From Ariolimax columbianus (taxonomy: Eukaryota; Mollusca; Gastropoda; Stylommatophora; Arionidae): a DNA stretch of 64,000 bases. A program made the position numbers and the translations under genes. Positions 15,001 to 27,000 of this stretch are shown piece by piece (position 1 is the stretch's first letter; each line of letters begins with the position of its first letter). The stretch is from NCBI GenBank assembly GCA_036924085.1, contig JAVGWX010000006.1:36693533-36757532 (forward strand), in the 5' to 3' direction. The notes under the pieces were generated by a model. That model did not search any database, was not told the origin of the DNA, and worked only from the letters and a program-made list of their open reading frames with translations.

Positions 15001-18000
15001 TTTGCTTATTCTGACTGTGTGTGTGTTCATGTTTGTTCATTCTGTGTGTGTTCATGTTTGTTCATTCTGTGTGTGTTCATGTTTGCTCATTCTGTGTGTG
15101 TTCATGTTTGTTTATTCTATGTTTGTTCATTCTGTGTGTGTTCATGTTTGGTCATTCTGTGTGTTCACGTTTGTTCATTCTGTGTGTGTTCATATTTGGT
15201 CATTCTGTGTGTGTTCATGTTTGGTCATTCTGTGTGTGTTCATGTTTGCTCATTCTGACTGTGTGTGTGTGTGTATGTTTGCTCATTCTGACTGTGTGTG
15301 TGTGTGTGTTCATGTTTGCTCATTCTGACTGTGTGTGTGTTCATGTTTGCTCATTTTGACTGTGTGTGTGTGTTCATGTTTGCTCATTCTGACTGTGTGT
15401 GTGTTCATGTTTGCTCATTCTGTGTGTGTTCATGTTCGCTCATTCTGTGTGTGTTTATGTTTGCTCATTCTGACTGTGTGTGTGTTCATGTTTACTCATT
15501 CTGTGTGTGTTTATGTTTGTTCATTATATGTGTGTTCATGTTTGTTCATTCTGTGTGTGTTCATGTTTGCTCATTCTGTGTGTGTTCATGTTTGCTCATT
15601 ATGTGTGTGTTCATGTTTGCTCATTCTGTGTGTGTTCGTTTGCTCATTCTGTGTGTTCATGTTTGCTCATTCTGTGTGTGTTCATGTTTGCTCATTCTGA
15701 CTGTGTGTTCATGTTTGCTCATTCTGACTGTGTGTGTGTGTGTGTTCCTGTTTGCTCATTCTGACTGTGTGTGTGTGTTCATGTTTGCTCATTCTGACTG
15801 TGTGTGTGTTCATGTTTTCTCATTCTAGCTGTGTGTATGTTCATGTTTGTTCATTATGTGTGTGTTCATGTTTGCTCATTCTGGTTGTGTGTTCATGTTT
15901 GCTCATTCTGTGTGTGTTCATGTTTGCTCATTCTGTGTGTTCATGTTTGCTCATTCTGTGTGTGTTCATGTTTTCTCATTCTGACTGTGTCTGTGTTCAT
16001 GTTTACTCATTCTGTGTGTTCATGTTTGCTCATTCTGTGTGTGTTCATGTTCGCTCATTCTGTGTGTGTTCATGTTTGCTCATTGTGCGTATTCATGTTT
16101 GCTCATTCTGTGCGTATTCATGTTTGCTCATTCTGACTGTGTGTGTGTTCATGTTTGCTCATTCTGACTGTGTGTGTGTGTTCATGTTTGCTCATTCTGT
16201 GTGTTTGTGTTCATGTTTGCTCATTATGTTTGTGTTCATGTTTGCTCATTCTGTGTGTGTTCATGTTTGCTCATTCTGTGTGTGTTCATGTTTGCTCATT
16301 CTGTGTGTGTTCATGTTTGCTCATTCTGTGTGTGTTCATGTTTGCTCATTCTGACTGTGTGTGTGTGTGTGTGTTCCTGTTTGCTCATTCTGACTGTGTG
16401 TGTGTGTGTTCATGTTTGCTCATTCTGACTGTGTGTGTGTTCATGTTTGCTCATTCTGTGTGTGTTGCTGTTTTCTCATTCTGGCTGTGTGTGTGTTCAT
16501 GTTTGCTCATTCTGGTTGTGTGTTCATGTTTGCTCATTCTGACTGTGTGTGTATTCATTTTTGCTCATTCTGTGTGTGTTCATGTTTGCTCATTCTGTGT
16601 ATGTTCATGTTTTCTCATTCTGTGTGTGTCTCTTCATGTTTGCTCATTCTGACTGTGTCTGTGTTCATGTTCGCTCATTCTGTGTGTGTTCATGTTTGCT
16701 CATTCTGTGCGTATTCATGTTTGCTCATTCTGACTGTGTGTGTGTTCATGTTTGCTCATTCTGTGTGTGTTCATGTTTGCTCATTCTGACTGTGTGTGTC
16801 TTCATGTTTGCTCATTCTGACTGTGTGTGTATTCATGTTTGCTCATTCTGTGTGTTCATGTTTGCTCATTCTGTGTGTGTTCATGGTCGCTCATTCTGTG
16901 TGTGTTCATGTTTGCTCATTCTGTGCGTATTCATGTTTGCTCATTCTGTGTGTGTTCATGTTTGCTCATTCTGTGTGTGTTCATATTTGCTCATTCTGTG
17001 CGTATTCATGTTTGCTCATTCTGACTGTGTGTGTGTTCATGTTTGTTCATTCTGTGTGTGTTCATGTTGCTCATTCTGGTTGTGTGTTCATGTTTGCTCA
17101 TTCTGTGCGTGTTCATGTTTGCTCATTCTGACTGTGTGTATCTTCATGTTTGCTCATTCTGACTGTGTGTGTCTTCATGTTTGCTCATTCTGACTGTGTG
17201 TGTGTTCATGTTCGCTCATTCTGTGTGTGTTCATGTTTGCTCATTCTGTGCGTATTCATGTTTGCTCATTCTGTGTGTTCATGTTTGCTCATTCTGTGTG
17301 TGTTCATATTTGCTCCTTCTGTGCGTATTCATGTTCGCTCATTCTGACTGTGTGTGTGTTCATGTTTGTTCATTCTGTGTGTGTTGCTGTTTTCTCATTC
17401 TGACTGTGTGTGTTCATGTTGCTCATTCTGGTTGTGTGTTCATGTTTGCTCATTCTGGTTGTGTGTTCATGTTTGCTCATTCTGTGTGTGTTCATGGTTG
17501 CTCATTCTGTGTGTGTTCATGTTTGCTCATTCTGACTGTGTGTGTGTTCATGTTTGTTCATTCTGTGTGTGTTGCTGTTTTCTCATTCTGACTGTGTGTG
17601 TTCATGTTGCTCATTCTGGTTGTGTGTTCATGTTGCTCATTCTGGTTGTGTGTTCATGTTTGTTCATTCTGTGTGTGTTCATGTTTGCTCATTCTGTGTG
17701 TGTTCATGTTTGCTCATTCTGTGTGTGTTCATGTTTGCTCATTCTGTGTGTGTTCATGTTTGCTCATTCTGTGTGTGTTCATGTTTGCTCATTCTGTGTG
17801 TGTTCATGTTTGCTCATTCTGTGTGTGTTCATGTTTGCTCATTCTGTGTGTGTTCATGTTTGCTCATTCTGTGTGTGTTCATGTTTGCTCATTCTGACTG
17901 TGTGTGTGTTCATGTTTGCTTATTCTGACTGTGTGTGTGTTCATGTTTGCTTATTCTGACTGTGTGTGTGTTCATGTTTGTTCATTCTGTGTGTGTTCAT

Positions 18001-21000
18001 GTTTGTTCATTCTGTGTGTGTTCATGTTTGCTCATTCTGTGTGTGTTCATGTTTGCTCATTCTGTGTGTGTTCATGTTTGTTTATTCTGTGTGTGTTCAT
18101 GTTTGTTCATTCTGTGTGTGTTCATGTTTGGTCATTCTGTGTGTTCACGTTTGTTCATTCTGTGTGTGTTCATATTTGGTCATTCTGTGTGTGTTCATGT
18201 TTGCTCATTCTGACTGTGTGTGTGTGTATGTTTGCTCATTCTGACTGTGTGTGTTCATGTTTGCTCATTCTGACTGTGTGTGTGTTCATGTTTGCTCATT
18301 TTGACTGTGTGTGTGTGTTCATGTTTGCTCATTCTGTGTGTGTTCATGTTCGCTCATTCTGTGTGTGTTTATGTTTGCTCATTCTGACTGTGTGTGTGTT
18401 CATGTTTACTCATTATGTGTGTGTTTATGTTTGTTCATTATATGTGTGTTCATGTTTGTTCATTCTGTGTGTGTTCATGTTTGCTCATTCTGTGTGTGTT
18501 CATGTTTGCTCATTATGTGTGTGTTCATGTTTGCTCATTCTGTGTGTGTTCGTTTGCTCATTCTGTGTGTTCATGTTTGCTCATTCTGTGTGTGTTCATG
18601 TTTGCTCATTCTGTGTGTGTTCATGTTTGCTCATTCTGACTGTGTGTGTGTGTTCCTGTTTGCTCATTCTGACTGTGTGTGTGTGTTCATGTTTGCTCAT
18701 TCTGACTGTGTGTGTGTTCATGTTTTCTCATTCTAGCTGTGTGTATGTTCATGTTTGTTCATTATGTGTGTGTTCATGTTTGCTCATTCTGGTTGTGTGT
18801 TCATGTTTGCTCATTCTGTGTGTGTTCATGTTTGCTCATTCTGTGTGTTCATTCTGTGTGTGTTCATGTTTTCTCATTCTGACTGTGTCTGTGTTCATGT
18901 TTGCTCATTCTGTGTGTTCATGTTTGCTCATTCTGTGTGTGTTCATGTTTGCTCATTCTGTGTGTGTTCATGTTTGCTCATTGTGCGTATTCATGTTTGC
19001 TCATTCTGTGCGTATTCATGTTTGCTCATTCTGACTGTGTGTGTGTTCATGTTTGCTCATTCTGTGTGTGTCTTCATGTTTGCTCATTCTGACTGTGTGT
19101 GTGTGTTCATGTTTGCTCATTCTGTGTGTGTTCATGTTTGCTCATTCTGTGTGTGTTCATGTTTGCTCATTCTGTGTGTGTTCATGTTTGCTCATTCTGT
19201 GTGTGTTCATGTTTGCTCATTCTGTGTGTGTTCATGTTTGTTCATTCTGTGTGTGTTCATGTTTGCTCATTCTGTGTGTGTTCATGTTTGTTCATTCTGT
19301 GTGTGTTCATGTTTGTTTATTCTGTGTGTGTTCATTCTGTGTGTGTTCATGTTTGGTCATTCTGTGTGTTCACGTTTGTTCATTCTGTGTGTGTTCATAT
19401 TTGGTCATTCTGTGTGTGTTCATGTTTGGTCATTCTGTGTGTGTTCATGTTTGCTCATTCTGACTGTGTGTGTGTGTGTATGTTTGCTCATTCTGACTGT
19501 GTGTGTTCATGTTTGCTCATTCTGACTGTGTGTGTGTTCATGTTTGCTCATTTTGACTGTGTGTGTGTGTTCATGTTTGCTCATTCTGACTGTGTGTGTG
19601 TTCATGTTTGCTCATTCTGTGTGTGTTCATGTTCGCTCATTCTGTGTGTGTTTATGTTTGCTCATTCTGACTGTGTGTGTGTTCATGTTTACTCATTCTG
19701 TGTGTGTTTATGTTTGTTCATTATATGTGTGTTCATGTTTGCTCATTCTGTGTGTGTTCATGTTTGCTCATTCTGTGTGTGTTCATGTTTGCTCATTATG
19801 TGTGTGTTCATGTTTGCTCATTCTGTGTGTGTTCGTTTGCTCATTCTGTGTGTTCATGTTTGCTCATTCTGTGTGTGTTCATGTTTGCTCATTCTGTGTG
19901 TGTTCATGTTTGCTCATTCTGTGTGTGTTCATGTTTGCTCATTCTGACTGTGTGTGTGTGTTCCTGTTTGCTCATTCTGACTGTGTGTGTGTGTTCATGT
20001 TTGCTCATTCTGACTGTGTGTGTGTTCATGTTTTCTCATTCTAGCTGTGTGTATGTTCATGTTTGTTCATTATGTGTGTGTTCATGTTTGCTCATTCTGG
20101 TTGTGTGTTCATGTTTGCTCATTCTGTGTGTGTTCATGTTTGCTCATTCTGTGTGTTCATTCTGTGTGTGTTCATGTTTTCTCATTCTGACTGTGTCTGT
20201 GTTCATGTTTGCTCATTCTGTGTGTTCATGTTTGCTCATTCTGTGTGTGTTCATGTTCGCTCATTCTGTGTGTGTTCATGTTTGCTCATTGTGCGTATTC
20301 ATGTTTGCTCATTCTGTGCGTATTCATGTTTGCTCATTCTGACTGTGTGTGTGTTCATGTTTGCTCATTCTGTGTGTGTCTTCATGTTTGCTCATTCTGA
20401 CTGTGTGTGTGTGTTCATGTTTGCTCATTCTGTGTGTGTTCATGTTTGCTCATTCTGTGTGTGTTCATGTTTGCTCATTCTGTGTGTGTTCATGTTTGCT
20501 CATTCTGTGTGTGTTCATGTTTGCTCATTCTGACTGTGTGTGTGTGTGTTCATGTTTGCTCATTCTGACTGTGTGTGTGTGTTCATGTTTGCTCATTCTG
20601 ACTGTGTGTGTGTTCATGTTTGCTCATTCTGTGTGTTGCTGTTTTCTCATTCTGGCTGTGTGTGTGTTCATGTTTGTTCATTATGTGTGTGTTCATGTTT
20701 GCTCATTCTGGTTGTGTGTTCATGTTTGCTCATTCTGTGTGTGTTCATGTTTGCTCATTCTGTGTGTGTTCATGTTTGCTCATTCTGTGTGTTCATGTTT
20801 GCTCATTCTGTGTGTGTTCATGTTCGCTCATTCTGTGTGTATTCATGTTTGCTCATTCTGTGCGTATTCATGTTTGCTCATTCTGACTGTGTGTGTGTTC
20901 ATGTTTGCTCATTCTGTGTGTGTTAGTGTTTGCTCATTCTGACTGTGTGTGTCTTCATGTTTGCTCATTCTGACTGTGTGTGTGTTCATGTTTGCTCATT

Positions 21001-24000
21001 CTGTGTGTGTTCATGTTCGCTCATTCTGTGTGTGTTCATGTTTGCTCATTCTGTGTGTGTTCATGTTTGCTCATTCTGACTGTGTGTATTCTTGTTCGTT
21101 CATTCTGTGTGTGTTCATGTTGCTCATTCTGGTTGTGTGTTCATGTTTGCTCATTCTGTATGTGTTCATGTTTGCTCATTCTGTGTGTGTTCATGTTTGC
21201 TCATTCTGTGTGTGTTCATGTTTGCTCATTCTGTGTGTGTTCATGTTTGCTCATTCTGTGTGTGTTCATGTTTGCTCATTCTGTGTGTGTTCATGTTCGC
21301 TCATTCTTTGTGTGTTCATGTTCGCTCATTCTGTGTGTGTTCATGTTTGCTCATTCTGTGTGTTCATGTTTGCTCATTCTGTGTGTTCATGTTTGCTCAT
21401 TCTGTGTGTGTTCATGTTTGCTCATTCTGTGTGTTCATGTTTGCTCATTCTGTGTGTTCATATTTGCTCATTCTGTGCATATTCATGTTTGCTCATTCTG
21501 ACTGTGTGTGTGTTCATGTTTGTTCATTCTGTGTGTGTTGCTGTTTTCTCATTCTGACTGTGTGTGTTCATGTTTGCTCATTCTGTGTGTGTTCATGTTG
21601 CTCATTCTGGTTGTGTGTTCATGTTTGCTCATTCTGTGTGTGTTTTCATGTTTGCTCATTCTGTGTGTGTTCATGTTTGCTCATTCTGTGTGTGTTCATG
21701 TTTGCTCATTCTGTGTGTGTTCATGTTTGCTCATTCTGTGTGTGTTCATGTTTGCTCATTCTGTGTGTGTTCATGTTTGTTCATTCTGTGTGTGTTCATG
21801 TTTGTTCATTCTGTGTGTGTTCATGTTTGTTCATTCTGTGTGTGTTCATGTTTGTTCATTCTGTGTGTGTTCATGTTTGTTCATTCTGTGTGTGTTCATG
21901 TTTGTTCATTCTGTGTGTGTTCATGTTCGTTCATTCTGTGTGTGTTCATGTTTGTTCTTTCTGTGTGTGTTCATGTTTGTTCATTCTGTGTGTGTTCATG
22001 TTTGTTCATTCTGTGTGTGTTCATGTTTGTTCATTCTGTGTTTGTTCATTCTGTGTGTGTTCATGTTTGTTCATTCTGTGTGTGTTCATTCTGTGTGTGT
22101 TCATGTTTGTTCATTCTGTGTGTGTTCATGTTTGTTCATTCTGTGTGTGTTCATGTTTGTTCATTCTGTGTGTGTTCATATTTGGTCATTCTGTGTGTGT
22201 TTATGTTTGGTCATTCTGTGTGTCTTCATGTTTGCTCATTCTGACTGTGTGTGTGTTCATGTTTGCTCATTCTGTGTGTGTTCATGTTTGCTCATTCTGT
22301 GTGTGTTCATGTTCGCTCATTCTGTGTGTGTTCATGTTTGCTCATTCTGTGCGTATTCATGTTTGCTCATTCTGTGTGTTCATGTTTGCTCATTCTGTGT
22401 GTGTTCATGTTTGCTCATTCTGTGTGTGTTCATGTTTGCTCATTCTGTGTGTGTTCATGTTTGCTCATTCTGACTGTGTGTGTTCATGTTTGCTCATTCT
22501 GACTGTGTATTCAATTAACCCTGAAATGGATTGCTAATTGTCCTGATAATGACCTCATGTAGCCCTGAGATGAACTTTTATTCAATTTAGTGTTTAACCA
22601 TGTTACCAGAGCTTTAAAGTCATTCTCAAAGTGTTGTCTTTGGACCCTTGGCAGCCTCTGAGACTCTATCAGTGGGTCTCCAAAGACATAACTTTGATAA
22701 TAAAACTAAGACATTACTTATAAAAAAATATAAGACAATGGCAGTCATTGCAATTAGTTTTATGTTTTTGAGAAAAAAAATATATTTCTCTTATTAAAAA
22801 AAGTTAGTTGCCCATCACAAACAAAGATGGTGACAGCATCAGACAGATTTTGTCTTGATGATGTAACTTGTGCTGTATTTGGATTATAGTGAAAAAGATT
22901 ATAGTGAAAAAGAAGCTACGCTGGTTATCAACCTCACTCTCTGGTCCCAAGCTACCTTGGGCCAGTGGCAAGACATAAGTCAAGACGACTGAAGGTAATT
23001 CCAAATGCAGGCACTCTGGTCCCACCTCCTTGAGACCAGGGGTCAATTGAAACCTGCGAGGCTCAAACCCACGTTGTTTCCATTCATTGCTTTGAGAGAT
23101 GAGTGCCTTGCCTCTCTTATAAACATGTTATGTAATACATTTATTATTATTTTTAAATAAAATAATTAATAAATAAAAACTATAAACAATTTCTCAGATT
23201 TAGTTTCTAATACCACCTGAGAGAGAGAGCCGAGTTAACAGTGGTTTCCCAGCAAAACGATCTGGGTTTGGTCAGTTGGTGCAGGATTTTTTTATGATCG
23301 CAAAAAATCAAAATCCTGAGATAGACCCAGCCTCAAAATCGGATATCAGAACAATCTTGGAAGTAAAGGTAGTCGGTGTGATGATGACCTCATCACCCCT
23401 AGCATGTCGTTAGTCAAGATAATGTTGACCTAACACCATATCCCCAATATGTCTCACAGGTGTGTAAACAGAATCTAAAAATACCACCTGTGGTAGGTAC
23501 CTGGTTGTGGAAAGAAGAGCACCACTGTAACCTTCTCAGCATATTGTAAAAGATAACTAAAAGACAACAGTTGTGCATACAGCTAGTAACATCATCATGT
23601 GAAACCACTACTACAAATGCATGGTAGCATGCTTTCTGTAAGTGAGCTGTTATGGTGAGCCCCTATGCTTGACATGCAGCAAAACAGGCAAACTAAAATG
23701 AATATTAATACGGTTGGTAGTAGTAGACTCTTTTCAGTCATTTCTGACTATAGAATTATGCAACCTTGGATAGCAACTCTGAGTATTTCTTTTCCTTGTG
23801 GCATTGTCTTTTCACTTCTGTGTTGCAAGAGCTTATTTTCGCCCAGTCTAAGTGGCCCTTCAGGTAGCATCCCCACTTTGATCGGTCTGACTGCAGCTAT
23901 GTCTTCCCCAGATTTCAGATACGTATCAAATGCCTTCATGTCCTGCTTATACGTACGTGTCTGTGAACTTCATCTGTTCTTTTATCACACACCAGTTGCC

Positions 24001-27000
24001 CATAGAGAATATCTTTGATGCAATGAACATGACCAAGCCATCGCAGTCTTCATTCCCTAAGGAGAGTATGTATACGTGGGAGGAGACTGGTGAGAGAATG
24101 TGCCTCTGCATTCATCACTCTGTCTTTCCCTGAGACCCTAAGAATGAATCTCATGTGCCATAAGTGAACGGTTAAAATAAGTAAATAAAATCTTCATAGA
24201 CAAGGCTCTTTGGGGTGGGGTTCTGATTAGTTTTTAGGTGTATAAAGAATTGCTAAAACCATATGAACTCTCACCTCACCTTTAGAATAGAGAGTTTTGT
24301 TCATATAAGCTCCCAAACTCATGGCATCCCATTCTGCAGCCTGAGGGTGGGAATATGGATCTCCCACAGACAACTGAGCCTGAAACCGATCTAACTGTGA
24401 ACACAGAATATCTACAAAAGTGACCAAACCTGGTTAGAACACACAGCAAACACGAGAGCAATTAGTGTACAAAAAAAACTATTCTTCAACAGGTAAGTTT
24501 TAGTATACATTAGAAACATAAAATCAATTGACACACAAAATGGATTGCTTTTAAAAAAATCAATCTTACCAACATCAGAAAAGCAAAGCACAACTGAGGT
24601 GCAGAATGTAATATGGAGATATTTCGTGTAAGATATTTTGTGTACAAGTTTAAGAACTACAAACAAAGGGCCAAAAACAGAGCAGTGAATGAGCTGAGAG
24701 TAGCCAGCAGCCCGACATGTTGTGTTGAACCTCACCGGTGAGTCCAGAGCTGACTGTATAGTACAATTCTGGCCCAGAAACCCCTTCAGCGTGTGCAGCA
24801 TATAAGGTCAAGATTGGACACGTGAGTGTCGGTTGTTTTATCTTTCTGCACAGTACATTTTCTCCTACCCTCGGAGATCAAACATTCTTCAGCAATGGAG
24901 GAGTCGCTGGTGGTTCTACGCCATGCCATGAGAGAGTTTTTGAAGCACTTTTTGTGCCCATCGACCAGAAGACGTAGGCCTACTTTCTGCTCGCCACACA
25001 TTAGTTCTTTGGGGATGCAATTGACTAGCATACGCATGACATGACCAGCTCACCTGATGTGGGTCTTCTGCAATAGTGTGTTGATGTTGTACATTTTAGC
25101 CTTCGAGAGAATCTCAGTGTTTATTACCCTATCCTGCCATTATACTCTCAACAAGTAGCCTGCGACTCATAGCTTGCTACTAGCATAAGGGTCAACAAAT
25201 CAAAGCAGACCAAGACCTTATTTCGTCTCTAAAATCAGGCTTGACCTGTGCTGCCTGGCTAAGAGAATATGGATTGAAGATGGAAGGTAAACCCGGTCCT
25301 AAAATTTCTGTACTGTGTCGGATGTGTTGGTTCAATAGGCACAGGTATCACAGTTTTGCTGTAAACTACGATACTACATAATAAAATGTCCTTTGCAGGA
25401 CGTATGCTGAAGAAGAAGAAGAAAGATAAGAACTATAAACTTACTTTGTTTGAAGTATTTGCTTTTAGATTATGTAAATGTTTTCACTGAAGGCATACAT
25501 TTGAATTTTATCTTATTTTCATATATGCTGGCAGTCATAATGGGTATTTCATTATGTAAAATGTGATTTCAGTAAGGAGACCCAAATTTATAAAATTATA
25601 GAAAATATGGGTTTGACCTGCAGCAGCTCAATTTTAGACCGTTGTTCAAGAACCAATGAGGTCCAGGGTACAGAAAACACAATGCACTGAAGGTGGGTTG
25701 TATCCTCAATTGATAGTTTGATAAAAAAATGTATGCAAAAAACATATTTTAAACCATAAAACTTATAAAAATAAATCACATCTGTGGCGGCAATTACAGA
25801 AACAAAATTGAACCTTTAAACAGGGGGCAAAGATGCCGCTGTGAATGAGCTGACAGCAGCCAGCAACTCATAGCTGGCTGCTTGCATCTGGGCCAGTGAC
25901 ACAAAAAAGACCCAGACCCTATTCCACCTCTCCAAGTGGTGGCCCTAGAAATAGACTGCAGTCATGCATTCATGTGTGCACTAACTGCAACCGATAACAC
26001 AATCAGAAGGTATGACTTCAATGCACATTAATTTTACTTCGACATTTGACAAAGAATTGCATTACTCTCTCTGGGACAGAAAAGTAAACCAACTTAGTAA
26101 TGTCATCAAGAATTTATATTCAAATACCTCGAGTGCTAATCATATCAATCGCAGAACAGGAGATTAGGAAATATTTTTTTAGTCAGAGAGTGGTGAATAC
26201 TTGGAATGCATTGCCACAGGAGGTAATGGAGGCAGGAACAATTAATGCATTTAAGAATAAATTGGATGCGCATAGCTTTTAGAGCAAGGTAATGTAAATG
26301 AAACTGGTTGTATACAGACTCTGTAGAGTCTTCTAAACCAGTATAAAGACATTAAGTTAAGAACAGGAGTTTGGTTTAACACTATGGATGACGTAAGACA
26401 GGGCTGCCTACTATCAGCCACCCTGTTCAACCTATTACTAGAAAAAAACTATGACAGCTGTTCTGAGTAGTCATCATGGAACAGTAACTATAGGTGAATG
26501 CATTTTTCCAAACCTATGCTTGGCTGATGACATAAATGTTCGTGCCAGAAATTTAAAAGATCTGCAAGCTCTTGAGACAGTTACACAATTCAAACACCTG
26601 GGCTCTATAATTGGAGTAGAGGGAAACAAGGCAGAACTAAATACAAGGATTGCACAGGCAGTAATAATTCTCACCTTGATGAAGCTACTACGGAAGGGCA
26701 AGAACTTACAAGTTAAGACTAATATCACATTAAGGCAAATGTTGATCTTCTCCATATACCTATATGAGTGTGAAGCATGGACAGATATAGAATGCAGATT
26801 TAGAGCATAAAGTTCAAGCAATGGTTTAAACTTCAATGGTAAGGTCATGTGATACAATCAAATTGACGGCCTAATACAATACTCAGGGGCATGGTTCTTG
26901 GCAAAAAAGAGGTCACCTTAAGATGTGCTGGACAGTTAATGTTCAAAGAATCAAGGCCTGCTAAAAATGTATCGGATCTTAATTTTTCCTGCGATAACAA

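Larger units (their letters stand above)
8125..22511. repeat. 14.4-kb minisatellite of 25/31-bp TG-rich units in amine oxidase intron 4
   Basis: The unit is a (TG)4-5 run followed by TTCATGTTTGCTCATTC. Two main lengths occur: 25 bp, and 31 bp with an extra GACTGT-like insertion giving CTGACTGTG. Variants include TTTGTTCATTC, TTTGGTCATTC, TTCGCTCATTC and GCGTATTC forms, and units with longer (TG)n. I estimate roughly 500 copies. The plus strand is about half T and very poor in A, so the sense transcript of the amine oxidase (minus strand) would be CA-rich. Edge units (8125-8230) are the most divergent, with TTCTTGTTTGCTCATACTAAT. There are no unique spacers and no embedded gene. Frames stay open because the plus-strand 25-bp unit has no stop. 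Confidence 0.98.

Noticed and set aside
8125..22511. CRISPR-like array
   Set aside because: Units abut one another with no unique spacers, variants are shared by neighbours, no cas genes exist, and the context is a eukaryotic intron.
8125..22511. Telomeric or centromeric satellite
   Set aside because: The unit is not a telomere repeat, and exons of one gene flank the array in phase. Centromeric origin cannot be excluded by sequence alone but is unlikely inside a gene.
8194..22537. Dozens of open frames of 60-481 codons as a Cys-rich gene family
   Set aside because: All are rotations of the same 25-bp unit, antisense to the host gene, ending wherever a 31-bp unit introduces TGA.
23748..24018. 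Overlapping open frames on both strands around 23.7-24.1 kb as an exon
   Set aside because: No similarity to the amine oxidase or other families was evident and no suitable splice sites keep phase.
24395..24409. Alternative acceptor tttgtag for amine oxidase exon 4
   Set aside because: It breaks the reading phase with exon 3, whereas the acceptor ttcacag keeps it and gives the expected protein sequence.
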